A stretch of 64,000 nt of DNA from Caenorhabditis elegans (GCF_000002985.6 NC_003282.8:8680001-8744000); one strand, 5' to 3'. Positions 35,623-47,706 are shown, counted from the stretch's first letter. Translations and numbers: made by a program. Notes: generated from the letters alone by a model not told the origin.

Positions 35623-37857
35623 ATGTTTAGCGATGTTTTAAAAAGAATTAATGCTCAAGAAATATACAAGGTATTCCAATTTTCGGTTAATTTCGCAAAT
35701 ACAATTTCAGCGTCATATTGACATTTTCCATGCAATCACTTATGACAATATTGATGGATTGGTGGCGTTAGTTTTTCAGATTTTCAGATGCGTTTTTGAA
35801 TTGTTAATATTTTCAGAGCATTTGTCCGCAATGAACCATTTGATATAAAGGATAAAAATGGAAATACTCCGCTTCATTTGGCTGCAAAACTCAGTAATTT
35901 TAAAGTTTTAATGTTTAAGAAAACTTAAATGATGTTTTGACAGATCGACGTCTTCTTTGCCGAGCTGTTTGTGTCTATGCCGCTGGATTGGATCTTTGGA
36001 ACTCGAAAAATAATGATGGAAAAACACCAATTGAGATGACTGATGATGCAAAGTAAATTAAACTTTTACGGTGTTCATTAAAATTAATCAAGATTCAAAA
36101 TCTCGATTTTACATTAAATGATTATGTTTTCAGCATAAAACGAGATCTCCAAAGCATTTCAACTAGTAGAAGTTCCGTGGACAGTCATCACATGGCTTAC
36201 AACAAACTCCTAATTGAAAAGAAAATCAATGAAAATGAGGAGCAGAATCAAAATCAGAAAGTTATTTTGAGTCTTGATGGTGGCGGTTTAAGAGTTGTTT
36301 TGCAATGTGCAATTCTTTTGGCTGTTGAAAGAGAACTTGGAGAACCACTACGAAATCGAATTCATTGGATTGCCGGAACAAGCTGTGGAGGTATCATGGC
36401 AAGTTCAATTGGTGTTGGTTAGTTTTTAATTGCTATGATTCAATATTTAAATTCAAATGTTTCCAGGTATTGATCTAGCGGACGCACTCCGTCTCTACAT
36501 CATAATTCGAAAACGTATCTTCGGTGGAAATAATCAAAAGTTCCCTAAACATTCAGCACTTGGAATCGAAACTTGTCTTCAAGAAGTGATGGGTTCAAAG
36601 ACTTTAATGTCCAAGTGCACTGCCCATCGGTACAGCTAAGGGATTGAAAATAGTTGTAAATCTTAATTTCAGTCTTGTTGTTACAACTGCAAAAGTCACA
36701 TTGGCTCCACCTCAATTGGTTCTCTTCCGGTCATATGCACCGCGTATCGACTCAAAAGAGTTTGAGCAACTTGGATATTTCAATCCGAACAAGATTTTGT
36801 TGTGGAAAGCAATTCGATGCACTACGTAAGTTTTTCGTCCGCTAGAGCTGGACCAAAATTTTATGTTTTCTTTTTTAAATAAACTCAAATCAGAGCTGCT
36901 CCTACTTACTTTCCATCGTTCAATGGCATGGCGGACGGAGCCCTTTTCTGCAACAATCCATGTATTATGGTGATGACCGAATTCGCAAAGCTAAAGAAAA
37001 TTGAAAACTATCGTGGTAAAAACAACACTGACGAGATTGGATGTGTGATTTCCGTTGGAACCGGAATTGAGCCATCGTATCCAATTAATGGAATTGACAT
37101 CAATTTAACAAGTGGGCTGACTGGAATAACTGGAAATTGGAGAGAGATAATTGAAAATACAAAAAATCTGATAACTGTCTTCCTTTATCAGGTGTGGTTT
37201 AGTGCAAATATATATTTAAATTGAATCTTGTTCTCTTTCCTCGAATGATCACAATTTTCACTTTTTTCTACTGAAAAAAGGGGCTAAAAAGTGTTCATGC
37301 GATGAATGAACAAAAGATTCAAGAATAGAGACACAAAATTGATAGTTACTTCTGATAGAATATCATAGAAAGTAACATATATTTGTAATGTAATTACATA
37401 TGTATGTAAGAAAGATAACAAAAAAAATGATAATTAAGACATTTGCATTAGAATAAAATGTTGTGGATTATGAAAATGTATAAAAATAGCACTTTAGAAA
37501 TTGATAAATATAGAAAAATGTGAATTCCAGTTACAATGAAATTATTTTCAGTGCACAAGTTCCCACAACGTCCATGTCGGTCAATCTCGTGAATGGTGTC
37601 ACTCGATGCAAGTTCCATTCTTCCGCTTCTCGCCTCATCTCGCTGCTCCATTCGAACTTGATAATTGCAAAATTGAAGACATTACGAATGCAATGTTCGA
37701 CAATGAAGTATACATTCGTACAGAAATCAAACAACACATATCTGATTTGTGCAGACTTTTGAAATCGATGCCACGTAACACGGAGCCATGTAACTATTCA
37801 AAGATTACCGGAGGCAAGGGAAGTAAGGTTGGATCGCCAAAATCAGATAAGAAGTAA
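35623..37857 (+). CDS. calcium-independent phospholipase A2 (ankyrin + patatin)
   Basis: Group VI iPLA2-like enzyme hydrolysing the sn-2 acyl chain of phospholipids. Nine exons (35623-35670, 35711-35766, 35817-35893, 35944-36052, 36134-36417, 36467-36629, 36673-36825, 36894-37191, 37552-37857) give 497 residues. One to two ankyrin repeats occupy about 17-75 (DKNGNTPLHLAAKL; NNDGKTPIEM), far fewer than human PLA2G6. The patatin domain begins near 110 with the oxyanion motif SLDGGGLR. The nucleophile elbow is G-T-S-C-G with Ser180, and the dyad Asp311 lies in MADGALFCNNP. Family blocks PTYFPSFNG, VISVGTG and MQVPFFRFSP align with PLA2G6. An AATAAA lies 23 bp past the stop and a trans-splice acceptor 83 bp past it, so it is likely the first cistron of an operon. 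I believe it is one of the ipla genes of C. elegans but leave the number open. Confidence 0.9.
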
Positions 37858-37979
37858 ATGGAACTATTATGTTTATACGGAATAAATGCTTTATGGATAG
37901 ATTTTTTTGGAACAAACCTTCAATTTTCTTACTCACACAGGTTTAAAAGCGTAGTAGATCTCAACTCCGAGCGCATCAA
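37858..37979 (+). promoter_or_regulatory. intercistronic region with poly(A) signal and SL2-type acceptor
   Basis: AATAAA at 37881-37886 is followed by a T-rich stretch (about 37900-37930) and the acceptor 'ttcttactcacacag' ending at 37940, then the ATG of the next gene at 37980. The stop-to-ATG distance of 122 bp and this order of elements are typical of worm operons. Confidence 0.65.
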
Positions 37980-39243
37980 ATGGCCATTATAATATTGGCA
38001 ATGTTTTTAATCCTAGTTTGAATAAACTGGGAAAAATATTTTAAAAACTGCTTGTTACTTGTAACGCTGCTTGCTAGATTTCAGAAAACCGGTGTCAAAA
38101 CAATTGTATGGCAAGTTATTACATAGCTAAAATACTCAAAACACTTTTAAAAAGTTAAAAACTTTAAAAGACAACTCGAGGTCTCTGAAACTTTGTTTCC
38201 AATCTTCATTTTTTGCAGTTATGTCCTTTTGTTGCCAAAAAGTCCCCCCCCCCCCCCCCTCCCAAACTAAATATTTTTGTAATATAAGCAGAAAACGTAT
38301 AGAACTCCCAATGCCTGCGTCTCGAATATTTACAACAATTTTCAACTCAAGCATTATGAAGAAATGAGGTCAATTAGACAACGTCTTGCTCATATCGTCT
38401 CATATTCTGAGAATATGAAAATGCTAACGTCTTCTATATTTATTCATAATATAAACAGACATTCTTCATCTCAACCCATCTGCTATTGCGTCTACCTATT
38501 CCAGCTCTGCAGCTTTTTAAAAGTTGTTTTTTTTTCCAATGATCATTTTAAAATATATTATGATTTATTTAAGCATTGAGCTTATATCAGGCACTCTAGG
38601 GGTAATCAATATTTTGAATTTCGGTTAATGAACTTATTAATTTCAGTTTCAAAAAATCGAGTGTGCAAATTATTCTGCATCTGTAACAGTAGTCCCACAT
38701 ATTGATGGTCCAACTCAGTTGATTTTAGACTTTCGACTGCTATCCGAAGAGCAGGTAAGTTATTTGTTGGAGTTACAAAAAATTCAATTATTTCAGCTTT
38801 GTCACAGTCGAAGAAAAATTCCGAAATTTCATAAACTTCATATTAGCCCCGCGAGCTATGTCACAACATGTGAACAGTGCCCACAGTAAGTTTTTTGGAA
38901 TGTGACTGTTCATTTTCTTTGTACCTTGCCTTTGAAATTTTTCAGGTGTTATTTCACATTTCCAATGCAATTTGAACTTCCGATATCTTGGTCCATAGAT
39001 CGATTATTCGTTGTCACAAAGTCACAACCTCATCACCAATCAGCTACAGATGTTCCAATTCATTATGTGATTGTTGACAAAATGCCACCAATTGGTTCTT
39101 CTCTTCGAAACTGTAGAATACACGTTCCCAGCATGATTCCACCGATTTCCGACAATTTTCAAATTAAATTTCTTGCTGGTTTCTTCATTTCAGCGTTTGG
39201 TGTTATGTTGTTGATCAGGTGTTTTTGTATCAAAACTAGATAA
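37980..39243 (+). CDS. uncharacterised type I membrane protein
   Basis: I do not recognise the family. Exons 37980-38015, 38085-38114, 38647-38754, 38797-38885 and 38946-39243 join in frame to 186 residues. The start MAIIILAMFLIL is a signal-peptide core, and the region about 23-155 is a predicted lumenal or extracellular domain with a CEQCPQC cluster and FPMQFELP. Residues about 160-180 (FLAGFFISAFGVMLLI) form a transmembrane helix, followed by a short Cys/basic tail (RCFCIKTR). The last three exons are well supported by splice signals and coding bias. The first two are chosen because they place a signal peptide immediately after the putative SL2 site and preserve frame, and they are tentative. 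Co-transcription with the iPLA2 gene suggests possible shared membrane-lipid roles, but that is only inference. Confidence 0.6.
38244..38259 (+). repeat. C16 homopolymer (G-tract on minus strand)
   Basis: An uninterrupted run of 16 C followed by T and three more C. On the minus strand this is a G-tract of the kind that can form G-quadruplexes and that worms maintain through DOG-1/FANCJ. It lies in the 532-bp intron of the membrane-protein gene. Confidence 0.9.
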
Positions 39244-39943
39244 ATATCAACTACTTTTATTTTATTTTATTAGCAATGTATTTCATTAACAATATATAAT
39301 GTCACAGATTTCTGAAATGGCGACTTGAACGCAAATGAATTTATTTAAATGGGTCTCAACGCAATACCTGAATTTTTACTTTCTTGATGAAAAAGTAAGT
39401 TTGAAGCCTGATATTAATCTTCAGTTTGGAAAATCTACCAATTTTGCATATAAATGGCCTATTCCATTCAATCTCTAAACTTGCTCTAAAATGTATGACT
39501 GGCAATGCACTTTTTCCGCTTGAACACGGCGGTTACAAAAGTTTTTGGAATACCGTTTTCAAATCCTGAAATAACACAAAATTTGCAACAAAATGGCTAC
39601 GGGGATTTCCAAAAAAATAGTTTGAAGCCAGATATTAATTTTCGAAGTTTGGAAAATCTGCTAATCAATATATGATGTCACAGACTTCTAAAAAGGTGAC
39701 TTAAAGGCGAATGACGTATTTGAATGGATCTCAACACAATAACAGCTTATGAGCGAACGGTTTGGTATTTCTAGGGCCCGGTGTTATATTGCCTTCTTTC
39801 TTGAATACAGTTTTTGGGGGGGGGGGGGAGGGGGTCTAACATTCTCTTAACAAAATGTACAAAATTTGCATAATTCGATTAACAGTTTCCGTATAAAACA
39901 TGATAATATTTCTACAATCATCCATATTTTTGTGCATCTCAAA
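39244..39943. repeat. intergenic with internal duplication and a G-tract
   Basis: Two related blocks are duplicated in rearranged order. Unit A (aatatataatgtcacag ... gggtctcaacgcaata) is at about 39290-39368 and again at about 39664-39743. Unit B (gtttgaagcctgatattaat) is at about 39400-39440 and 39621-39660. Identity is roughly 80 percent. A run of 13 G, one A and five G occupies 39816-39834. Similar A-type text occurs at 50993-51035, so this is a dispersed element. No gene. Confidence 0.6.
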
Positions 39944-40408
39944 ATGCAACAATCATTCTCACTTTCTCTCATCATTCCATTGATATTCTTTACAATTCCT
40001 CCTGTTTATTCTTAATATGATATGTTCACATTCAACATGTCTCTAATGTGTCATCATAAGCGATCATTCACTCTTGATATTACCTTCAATATTCGTCAAG
40101 AAGATCCATCGTCTCCAATTAAACAGGGACAAACTGGGCATATTGGTAGACAGGCAAACGGTGGAATTACTGAAATCAAATTCACTGGATTTTATGAATT
40201 CGAGTTTTCAAGAGCTCCAGCATGGGAACCTGTTGTGTTGATTCAACATGAATGTGTTCCAAAAGGAGTTCCTTTCAAATCAATTAAACTTCTTTTTAAT
40301 CATTCTCCGGCTCTTCGAAACAAGACAATGTACACCTACAAATACTACATGGATATCACTGATAAGGCTGGGGATTTTAATGGAATGGCTGTAGTTACTA
40401 AGAGCTAA
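39944..40408 (+). CDS. small predicted secreted protein, unrecognised
   Basis: Two-exon model: 39944-40003 and 40061-40408, 135 residues. Exon 1 encodes a textbook signal peptide (MQQSFSLSLIIPLIFFTIPP). Read straight through, the frame meets TAA at 40013-40015. However, the 57-nt segment 40004-40060 starts GT, ends AG and has length divisible by three, so splicing it out removes the stop and joins the signal peptide to RSFTLDITFNIRQED. The mature part has motifs such as GFYEFEFSRAPAWEPVVLIQ and YKYYMDITDKAGDF and only one Cys. I recognise no family. Without the intron the downstream frame could start at ATG 40022 and give a 128-residue leaderless protein. An AATAAA at about 40434 follows the stop, supporting a transcribed gene. 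Confidence 0.55.
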
Positions 40409-43400
40409 GTGTGATCGGTATGGGATTGAATTTAATAAAATCGTGCATTCAAAATGAATTTTAATATTTGTGTTCGTGTCTTTGATGTCTTTGACGTTTT
40501 TTCAAGTGTTTCAGTGTTTTAATCGTAAATTTTGAAAAGAAAAAAAACGACCACATGAGCGAAATTACCAAGCCCTTGTGCTATGAGTGTTTTGCCTACC
40601 TGAAAAGCATTATGAGCCTTTGGATAGATGTTTCAGTGAATTCCATTTTCAGATGTTTTCATGGCAATACACATTAAATAAAATACCACCATATATCATT
40701 TGTAAACAAATCCCCTTAACTATAAATACCAATCTAATTGTAAGTGCCATGAAAAATGAGGCGACGTCCGACGGGTGTCAGTGTCATATCCATAATGGTG
40801 GCGGATGCGGCATGAATTCTTTGATCTCCTACTGCCGCCAAAGTGGTAAAAGTACGCGGAAAACAGTTCGACTTTTGTCGGAAACAGATGAAAGAGTTGG
40901 GGATATGTGAGATTGTGACACGTGTTGAAATTGTTATTCGAATTAAAATGTATGTTTTCTCTAATGGGAATTGGTTTGCGTTCAGATGGGAAGTGGGAAT
41001 AGTGTATTTGTTTTTAGCCCATCGAAACGGGTCAATGAAAAAAAATCCCGCTCTTTTCATATTTTCTTTTAAAATGTTTTCTTATTGGAATATTAAATAA
41101 TTTACGGTTAGACGAAACATAACTACTACTTATCGCTCATGGTTCTCTTCCACCGTATGCCGTTCCTTCTTTCCATTAATTTCTCTCTCTCTATATTTCT
41201 ATTCAATAGGGTCCATTGTGATGAGCCAATTAATAATAAGCGCATCTTGACCGATTTGACCTAATCGCTCCCCAGAGCACAATGATTCTATTCACAGAAC
41301 TTGGGCGACGGATAGTTTGTGAAGAATATATGAAATGAATGGACAATGGAGCATTTCGCAGAATAATGTCAACTGGCAAAGTTAAGTTACATATGTATTT
41401 CTTTCCTTTTTGAAAATATTCTTGTGGAAATTAGCTTTTTTCTCAAAATTTTATTTTATATATTTCTCCTTGTTTCTCAAATTTTCTCCTTGTTTCTCAA
41501 ATTCATTAATTTTAGATTTTAACCATTTTTGTTCGAGAGCACAAGGTCGTATTTGCTGATTATTTCCAACTATTATTATTTTAATTTTTTTGAACTACCA
41601 AAGTCTACCTTTTGAATGATAAAAGTATGATCTTACAGTATTCTTTCATTCATCTCAAAGCCAAACATTACAGTCCTTTTTATCAAACCAATTGATCATA
41701 TCCCTTAATCTTATTCCAGTTTCTCGAAACATGCTTCTCCTTGTCTTTTCTAATAAGTAACTAACCCAGCCGACACTTCTCACATTTTCCAATCGTCTCA
41801 AGAGACTCAGTTTGACGTCTTCAACAGGGCATCCGACAATCAAATCCGCCTTCTTTTCGCGCCTCTCATCCACTTTTTGTGGATTCTTGCAAGTAAAACC
41901 CGACCCGTTCACATTCTTTGTTTTGAGAAAATCAAGGCGAAGAATTGTTTTTCTAAGTTTTCAATTAGTATTAACAGTTTGGTGTATCGCTAATTATAAG
42001 AATTTAGAAATTACTGTAATCTTGTCCGGGTTCTTCGTGAGGAACATTTCTCAAATAGATATGGTAATTGAGATGTATGTGTTTAGCGGGATGGGCGGGT
42101 ACCTCTACTCGCTTCACGGTATTTGACACCTTTTGACACAGCTGGATGCCGTCTTATTTCTGAGACATGGACCATGCATTTGTCAGGTCACTTTTATTTT
42201 ATTGCTGACAGACAACCATAGGTTTGAAAATGTTCCGGTATTTGTAGATCGTGTTTTTTCATTTGAATCACTAAAAACTCCGCATCATTCGAAATTAAAT
42301 TTTCACAAAAAATACATTGATAGATTTACCATATTATTAATTACTATTAGGTTGGTTTCTAATAAATTTGTGCCTTAAAAGTCCATGCAACCAATTTTAG
42401 CGGCCAAACTCAAATCGTTCTCTCTTTTTCAAAAATAGACATCTAAAAATTTTCTGCAAATTTGGATCTTTCTGCTTTTGATGATTTTAAGGAGTTTCAG
42501 ATTTCGAAAACATCATATTTACATCTTTTGATTGTTCGAAGAAACCTGAAAGTTTTTCACCCAACTCGAACATTTTTAGGAAATGGGAGTTATTTTTTGT
42601 CCCTTGATTGTGATTACCTAGTTCAAACCAAGCCATGTTTCAAAACCAAAGTATGGCTATAAACTGTTCGACTGAAAATCTAGTAAAATAATTTTGTATT
42701 CATTTTTGTTAGCTGGAATCTATAGTTCATATTCCTCAGTTCAACAATTTTGACTTCCGGTTTCTTTTTCAAAATCTGGTTTCGTTTCATCGGCATCTTC
42801 ATTTCTTCACCTCTTCTCGTCACCTCTTCTAGGCAGGTGCAAGACACTTCCGTATCCTTAACCTAATCCTGTCCATCCAACCGTCTGTTCACTCAATTGA
42901 ACATGTTGTTCATGTCGGTTACGTAAACCTTTTAAGACTGTCAAAAGGATTGGGAAACATTATATGAAAAGAAATGACAGATGGTGAAGGGTAGGATTAA
43001 GGTTGACTAAGAAGCTTGAAAATAAGGTGTCGCAGTCACATAAACGGTATTACGCAACTGTGTCACCTTATGGGTATCTTTTTTTCGACATGTCTATATA
43101 TAATTTTCATTATTATAATTTTCAACGATTTCGCATTGTCGGAAATCCCATCAATTTTGCTATGTAACAAAAAATCATTACACCAATATATTCTATCAAA
43201 CTATTCATAACTTTCAATACTCAATAATAATAATAATGTTCATATACACCAACTGCTCATATTCATTACCTTCCACATACATATTCTCAGGAGTCTGTGG
43301 ATGTGAGGTGTGGTGCCTAATTATCATCTTCTTCTACGTCCAATGATATTCAAAATACCTACTCCCCATCTTCCAAACTTTATAAATATTCATCAAACTA

Positions 43401-44047
43401 CCGTAGTAACTTGCGAAAATACGGGGAATAACAGAATAATATTATTTGGGAAAATACGGGGGAAAGGGGCGGAGTCGTTAGGCACCTGATGACGATAAAT
43501 AAGATTGTGAAAGGTTTTGAGGAGATTTTGTAGAATTTTTACATGCAGAGGCCGATCTTTTTTGTACATTGGTTCAGTTTTTATTATGTATAGTGTATAC
43601 AACAATTTCGGGATATCAGGGATTGATTATTAGGATTTTAACAATATACGGTATTAACGGGTATGCATTAATGATTTGGAACATAGCGGATTCTTTTCAC
43701 TTGATACTGATCAACTCAAACACAGAAAACAACATAAAGATTACCGTAGAACACATTGATGCAGTTTTATGTTAATTTTAACACATTTCCGTTGCATTTC
43801 ATTCAATCTTTCCTTTCCTATCTTTCTCATCGTCTTCAATCAGATTGATGTCAACAGGCGGTACTAACAATCTGTCTACTAATGAATTACTGTAATTCTC
43901 AATCATCTTCCTGAAGTTTAATTTAGTTTAGAAATCTGTATTTTTTGTGAATTCTAGGTGCTTTTCCATTCGAAATATTTTAAATACCTAAGAAATGTTT
44001 TTTGAAATTCCTGTTTTAGGATTGCAACGTCATTTTTTCAACTAAGA
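40409..44047. promoter_or_regulatory. 3.6-kb region upstream of the zinc-finger gene
   Basis: No gene could be supported. Blocks of higher complexity stand out against the AT-rich background: 40760-40900, 41140-41330 (pyrimidine-rich, then gatgagccaattaataat), 41740-41930, 42790-42910 and 43840-43900. The open frames across them lack family motifs or splice logic. A long upstream region with unique, moderately GC-rich islands is what one expects for regulatory DNA of a developmentally controlled transcription factor, but this is inference. Confidence 0.4.
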
Positions 44048-44702
44048 ATGGCAGATGGTCCAATGGCAAAAAAGTTTCGAATCTGGAATCCCGCAGTTTC
44101 AGAAGTGTCTGAAAACCGGGAAGATCCTGGAACAAACCTACAGACTCAAGATGAAGAATCTCCAGACGAGACACCTCTTGATTGCACTTCCAAGACTGCA
44201 CAAATTCAGTTTCCCCAAGTTTTTCAAGTAATATATCCAAGTACTGTACCAAATGCACAAATAATATTTTTCAGAATTATCTTCAACTTGCACCCCTAAT
44301 GATTCGCCTTCAACAACAACGTCAAATGGAAGAGTTTGCACGCCGCCAATTCATTTCCACATTATGCCATGCTTCACCAGCACCGATTACTGTACCTCTT
44401 CCACGTGTCCAGCAACCCCGTGCAACCACATCAACCAGTTCCTCCTCTTCCACGTCATCAAGCTCTGGGGTTACTGTACCTTCTACAATGAACAATCCAC
44501 TTGTGGCTAATGCTCTTGGCAGTTCTTTGGTTAATGAAAATTGTTGTGCTGTATGTGGAGCAGTTTTCAGGTAAATACTACAAAGCTCTTGGTTCTGGAA
44601 TCCAATTTTCTTGATTTCAGACTGACTGGTGACTTAGTACAACATATGCGTAACAATCATCGAAAGAGCAAGTTCAAGAGAAAATCGGATCTTCGTCAAT
44701 AA
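44048..44702 (+). CDS. single C2H2 zinc-finger protein
   Basis: Three exons (44048-44227, 44275-44570, 44621-44702) give 185 residues. The N-terminal 60 residues are acidic/Ser-Thr rich and include DETPLDCTSK, loosely like a CtBP-binding PxDLS motif. The middle has a Gln/Arg-rich helix (MIRLQQQRQMEEFARRQ) and a Ser/Thr low-complexity run. The C-terminus carries one C2H2 finger split by an intron (CAVCGAVFR-LTGDLVQHMRNNH) followed by a basic tail (RKSKFKRKSDLR). The ATG is preceded by 'ttttttcaactaaga'. It is probably a nuclear DNA- or RNA-binding regulator, and a single finger plus a basic tail can suffice for binding. I do not recognise an orthologue outside nematodes. It lies between a 3.6-kb upstream desert and pgm-3. 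Confidence 0.8.
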
Positions 44703-45723
44703 GAAACAAAATAACTTTTCCTTTTTTTTCTCCGAGAATTTTATTATTTAGCTACTTAATATTTATTATTTGTCTCAAAACGTTTTTCCAGTGATTTCTC
44801 TTTTTCTGTCTTTTCTCTTTCTTGCAATAATTTTTTTCCTAGAATTTCCTCTTTTCAATGAAAAATCTTATTGATATACTTTTTTTTCCAATTTTTTACA
44901 AGATGTGGTAGACCAATGCTGTTCTTCGAACAATTTTCATCGAGAAAGGAATAATTCTAGAAAAAATAATTTTAGTGGACGGATGATTCCAACTGAATTT
45001 TTTTCTAACAAAAATGAGTTTTCAGCCACAATAAGGCCTCAATCATGAATAGGCCTGAAAATTTCTACAGTGCTCATGATCGCTGTGAGACCCGGAACTC
45101 ACGCAACAGTGCGCGCCTGGAAACCGTACCATCGAAATGTTAGTTCATTTTTTTTCCTAATTATACTTTTTAAAGAAACACCATATATTCCGTTCAGCTC
45201 TAAAAATTATTCAAAAGAGTAATAAAACTATACTAGAAAACTATTTTAGTATTTAGCGAAACTTTCTTAATCTGAATCATAAATTACGATCTACAAGTTT
45301 GATCTTTGTTTCCCGCGTCCTGTTAAACATTTTCCATGAGAAAATAAAACACATACAGCACCGACATTTTTCAATTCCATGTTCTTTTTTCAAAACATTG
45401 TTTCTGGTCTCAGTGTGAATATAATCATACCTTTTGTTTCCGCTTGTTATCAGTTGAACGTTTATTACTTCATCATCATTTTTCATTAACACGCCCTGTT
45501 ATGATCAATATACTCGTTTATTTAACGTTTTTACTTTCTGGTGGGAAAGGAAAAACGCGTTTAGAACTCTTTTCCGCACAACGCTCCGAAATAACGTCTT
45601 GGGCGTTGTTTAGCGCCGTAAATCAACATGTAGTTTAGATTCATCTGATTTAATACATTTTATTGGTTCTGTCGACTTATTTCTCTACGTATTTAAAATT
45701 CGAAATCCAAATTTTTTTCAGAA
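44703..45723. other. intergenic between zinc-finger gene and pgm-3
   Basis: About 1 kb. The first 300 bp are the T-rich 3' region of the finger gene. Two GC-richer patches (45075-45140 and 45535-45615, the latter with acgcgtttagaactc and cgctccgaaataacgtc) probably belong to the pgm-3 promoter. 'tttttttcag' ends 3 bp before the pgm-3 ATG and is a likely trans-splice site. No gene is seen. Confidence 0.45.
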
Positions 45724-47706
45724 ATGGATCTCACTGTTCCAGTTGAATATTCACGTGCCGGTAACACAACTCACAGCGGTAATGTGCATGCCATTCAAGA
45801 CGATGAGAAATTCTCGTATGGTACGACTAAAAATAAAATATTTTCTTTTATCATTTTCAAAGTTTGCTATTTCAGGAACTGCTGGATTCCGATTCAAGTC
45901 CGAGAAGCTTCCATTCATCGTCTTCCGGTGTGCTTACGTTGCGAGTCTTCGTGCGCGGCAGCTCAACTCAGCTATCGGAGTGATGATTACAGCTTCACAC
46001 AATCCATCATGTGACAATGGTGTGAAATTAGTGGATCCAAGTGGCGATATGCTCAATGAGCAGTGGGAGGTTAGTGAAAATAAATAAAAAACGCACAGAA
46101 ACCTTTTTTCTACAGATATACGCGACTGAAGTTGTGAATGCTACTGATGCCGAGCTCCCAGCCGCAGTTCGAGCTCTTGAAAAACAAATTTCAGTCGGAA
46201 AGACCCAACTTTCCCGTGTCGTTTGTGGTATGGACACACGTTGCTCTGGTCCTTGTCTGATGAATGCAGCAAGAGCCGGTGCAGCGTTATTCAATGTACA
46301 ATTCGATGATATCGGTGTTGTGTCGACTCCAATGCTTCATTATGCTGTCAAGGCATTCAACGAGCCAAAATTCGCAGAGCCAACTCACGATGGATATTAT
46401 TCTGCAATCGCCGATTCGTTCAAGAAGCTGTATGAAATAACTGAGGAACCCAAAGACTCGAGGTACGGTTCAGAGAAAAACTTGCCATTAAAAAAGTATT
46501 CTTCAGATATCAACCAAAAGTCATTGTCGATTGCGCAAACGGAGTCGGTGCTCCACGGTTCAGAAATCTTCTTGAGCGAATCCCATCATCACTTCTGGAA
46601 GTTGAATTTCGTAATGAATCGGAAGAACTGAATCAGGGATGTGGTGCCGATTTCGTTAAGATTTCGCAAAAGTTACCAGCAAACTTCTCACCGACAGCAG
46701 CAGAACCAAAATGTGCTTCATTTGATGGAGATGCCGATCGCTTGATGTACTTCCGTGCAAAGGCTTCAGAAAATTCGGAATCAAACGATGCTGAGCTGTT
46801 CGACGGTGACAAAATTGCAGTTCTGATTGTCACATACATTCGGGAGCAACTGAAGGTGATTTATTTCAAAATAATAGTTATCAAATTATGAATAAACTGA
46901 GTGTGAAGTTTTCAATGATGCATCATTCTAGGATTACGAAAATTCCACTCCGATGGAACGTCTCCGCCTTGGTATTGTTCAAACAGCATATGCGAATGGA
47001 AGTTCAACACGCTACATTCGTGAAAAGTTGGGTATTGAGCCAATTATTGTACCTACTGGAGTCAAGCATCTGCATGAAGCTGCTTCTGAGTTCGACATTG
47101 GAATTTATTTCGAGGCCAACGGACACGGAACTGTTGTTTTCAGCGAGATTTTCGACCGCATCATCAGAAGGTATAGGAGACTAAACAGCTTCATAAATTT
47201 CTTTTTTTTCAAATATAGAAATGAATTGTTTCAGAACTCCAACTGAATCATTACCTCTCCGTCGTCTAGCACTTTTCTCCCGTGTCATCAATGAAACTGT
47301 TGGGGATGCTTTTGCAGATTTGCTTGCCGTGGAAGCTGTTCTCCGTCACTATGGATGGTCTATGGATGACTGGGCCGAAAAACTGTATCGAGATGTTCCG
47401 AATGTGCAGATCAAAGTTCCAGTTATTGATCGTTCCATTTTCAAAACGACGAACGCCGAGCAAACTCTTGTGAAACCTGTTGGAATTCAAAAAATGATTG
47501 ATACGGATGTTGCAAAGTACAATAATTCGAGAGCTTTCATCAGGTAATCTTATCTGAAGTTTTTGTTTCATATTCAAATCGATTTCAGACCATCTGGCAC
47601 CGAGAACATTGTTCGCGTATACGCTGAAGCGGATACTGTTGAAAATACATTGCAACTCGGAAAATCTCTCGAACAAGTCGTTCTCAACCTTTGCAACTCG
47701 AACTGA
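45724..47706 (+). CDS. pgm-3: phosphoacetylglucosamine mutase
   Basis: Converts GlcNAc-6-phosphate to GlcNAc-1-phosphate in cytosolic UDP-GlcNAc synthesis (hexosamine pathway), feeding N-glycans, chitin, O-GlcNAc and heparan sulfate. Seven exons (45724-45820, 45876-46069, 46116-46462, 46507-46855, 46932-47170, 47235-47543, 47589-47706) give 550 residues, typical for PAGM/AGM1. The active-site loop MITASHNP has phosphoserine Ser73, the metal loop is [11 protein letters not shown] (about 290), the sugar-binding loop is FEANGHGTV and the phosphate-binding loop is [14 protein letters not shown] at the C-terminus. The AGM1-type order of these motifs distinguishes it from classical phosphoglucomutase. 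AATAAA follows the stop almost immediately (about 47712). The codon usage looks more biased than that of neighbours, consistent with good expression. Confidence 0.97.

Noticed and set aside
40013-40015. In-frame TAA taken as evidence of a pseudogene
   Set aside because: The stop lies inside a possible 57-nt GT..AG intron, the frame downstream is intact and a poly(A) signal follows, so an active gene is the simpler reading.
40587-40910. Plus-strand 107-codon frame following a tttcag-like site
   Set aside because: Amino-acid use is erratic (CQCHIHNGGGCG), nothing aligns to a known family, and the opposite strand is equally open.
41655-41912. Minus-strand 85-codon frame (and an overlapping plus-strand frame) in a higher-complexity block
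   Set aside because: No family motif, no convincing splice or start context, and both strands are open, which points to composition. More likely part of upstream regulatory DNA.
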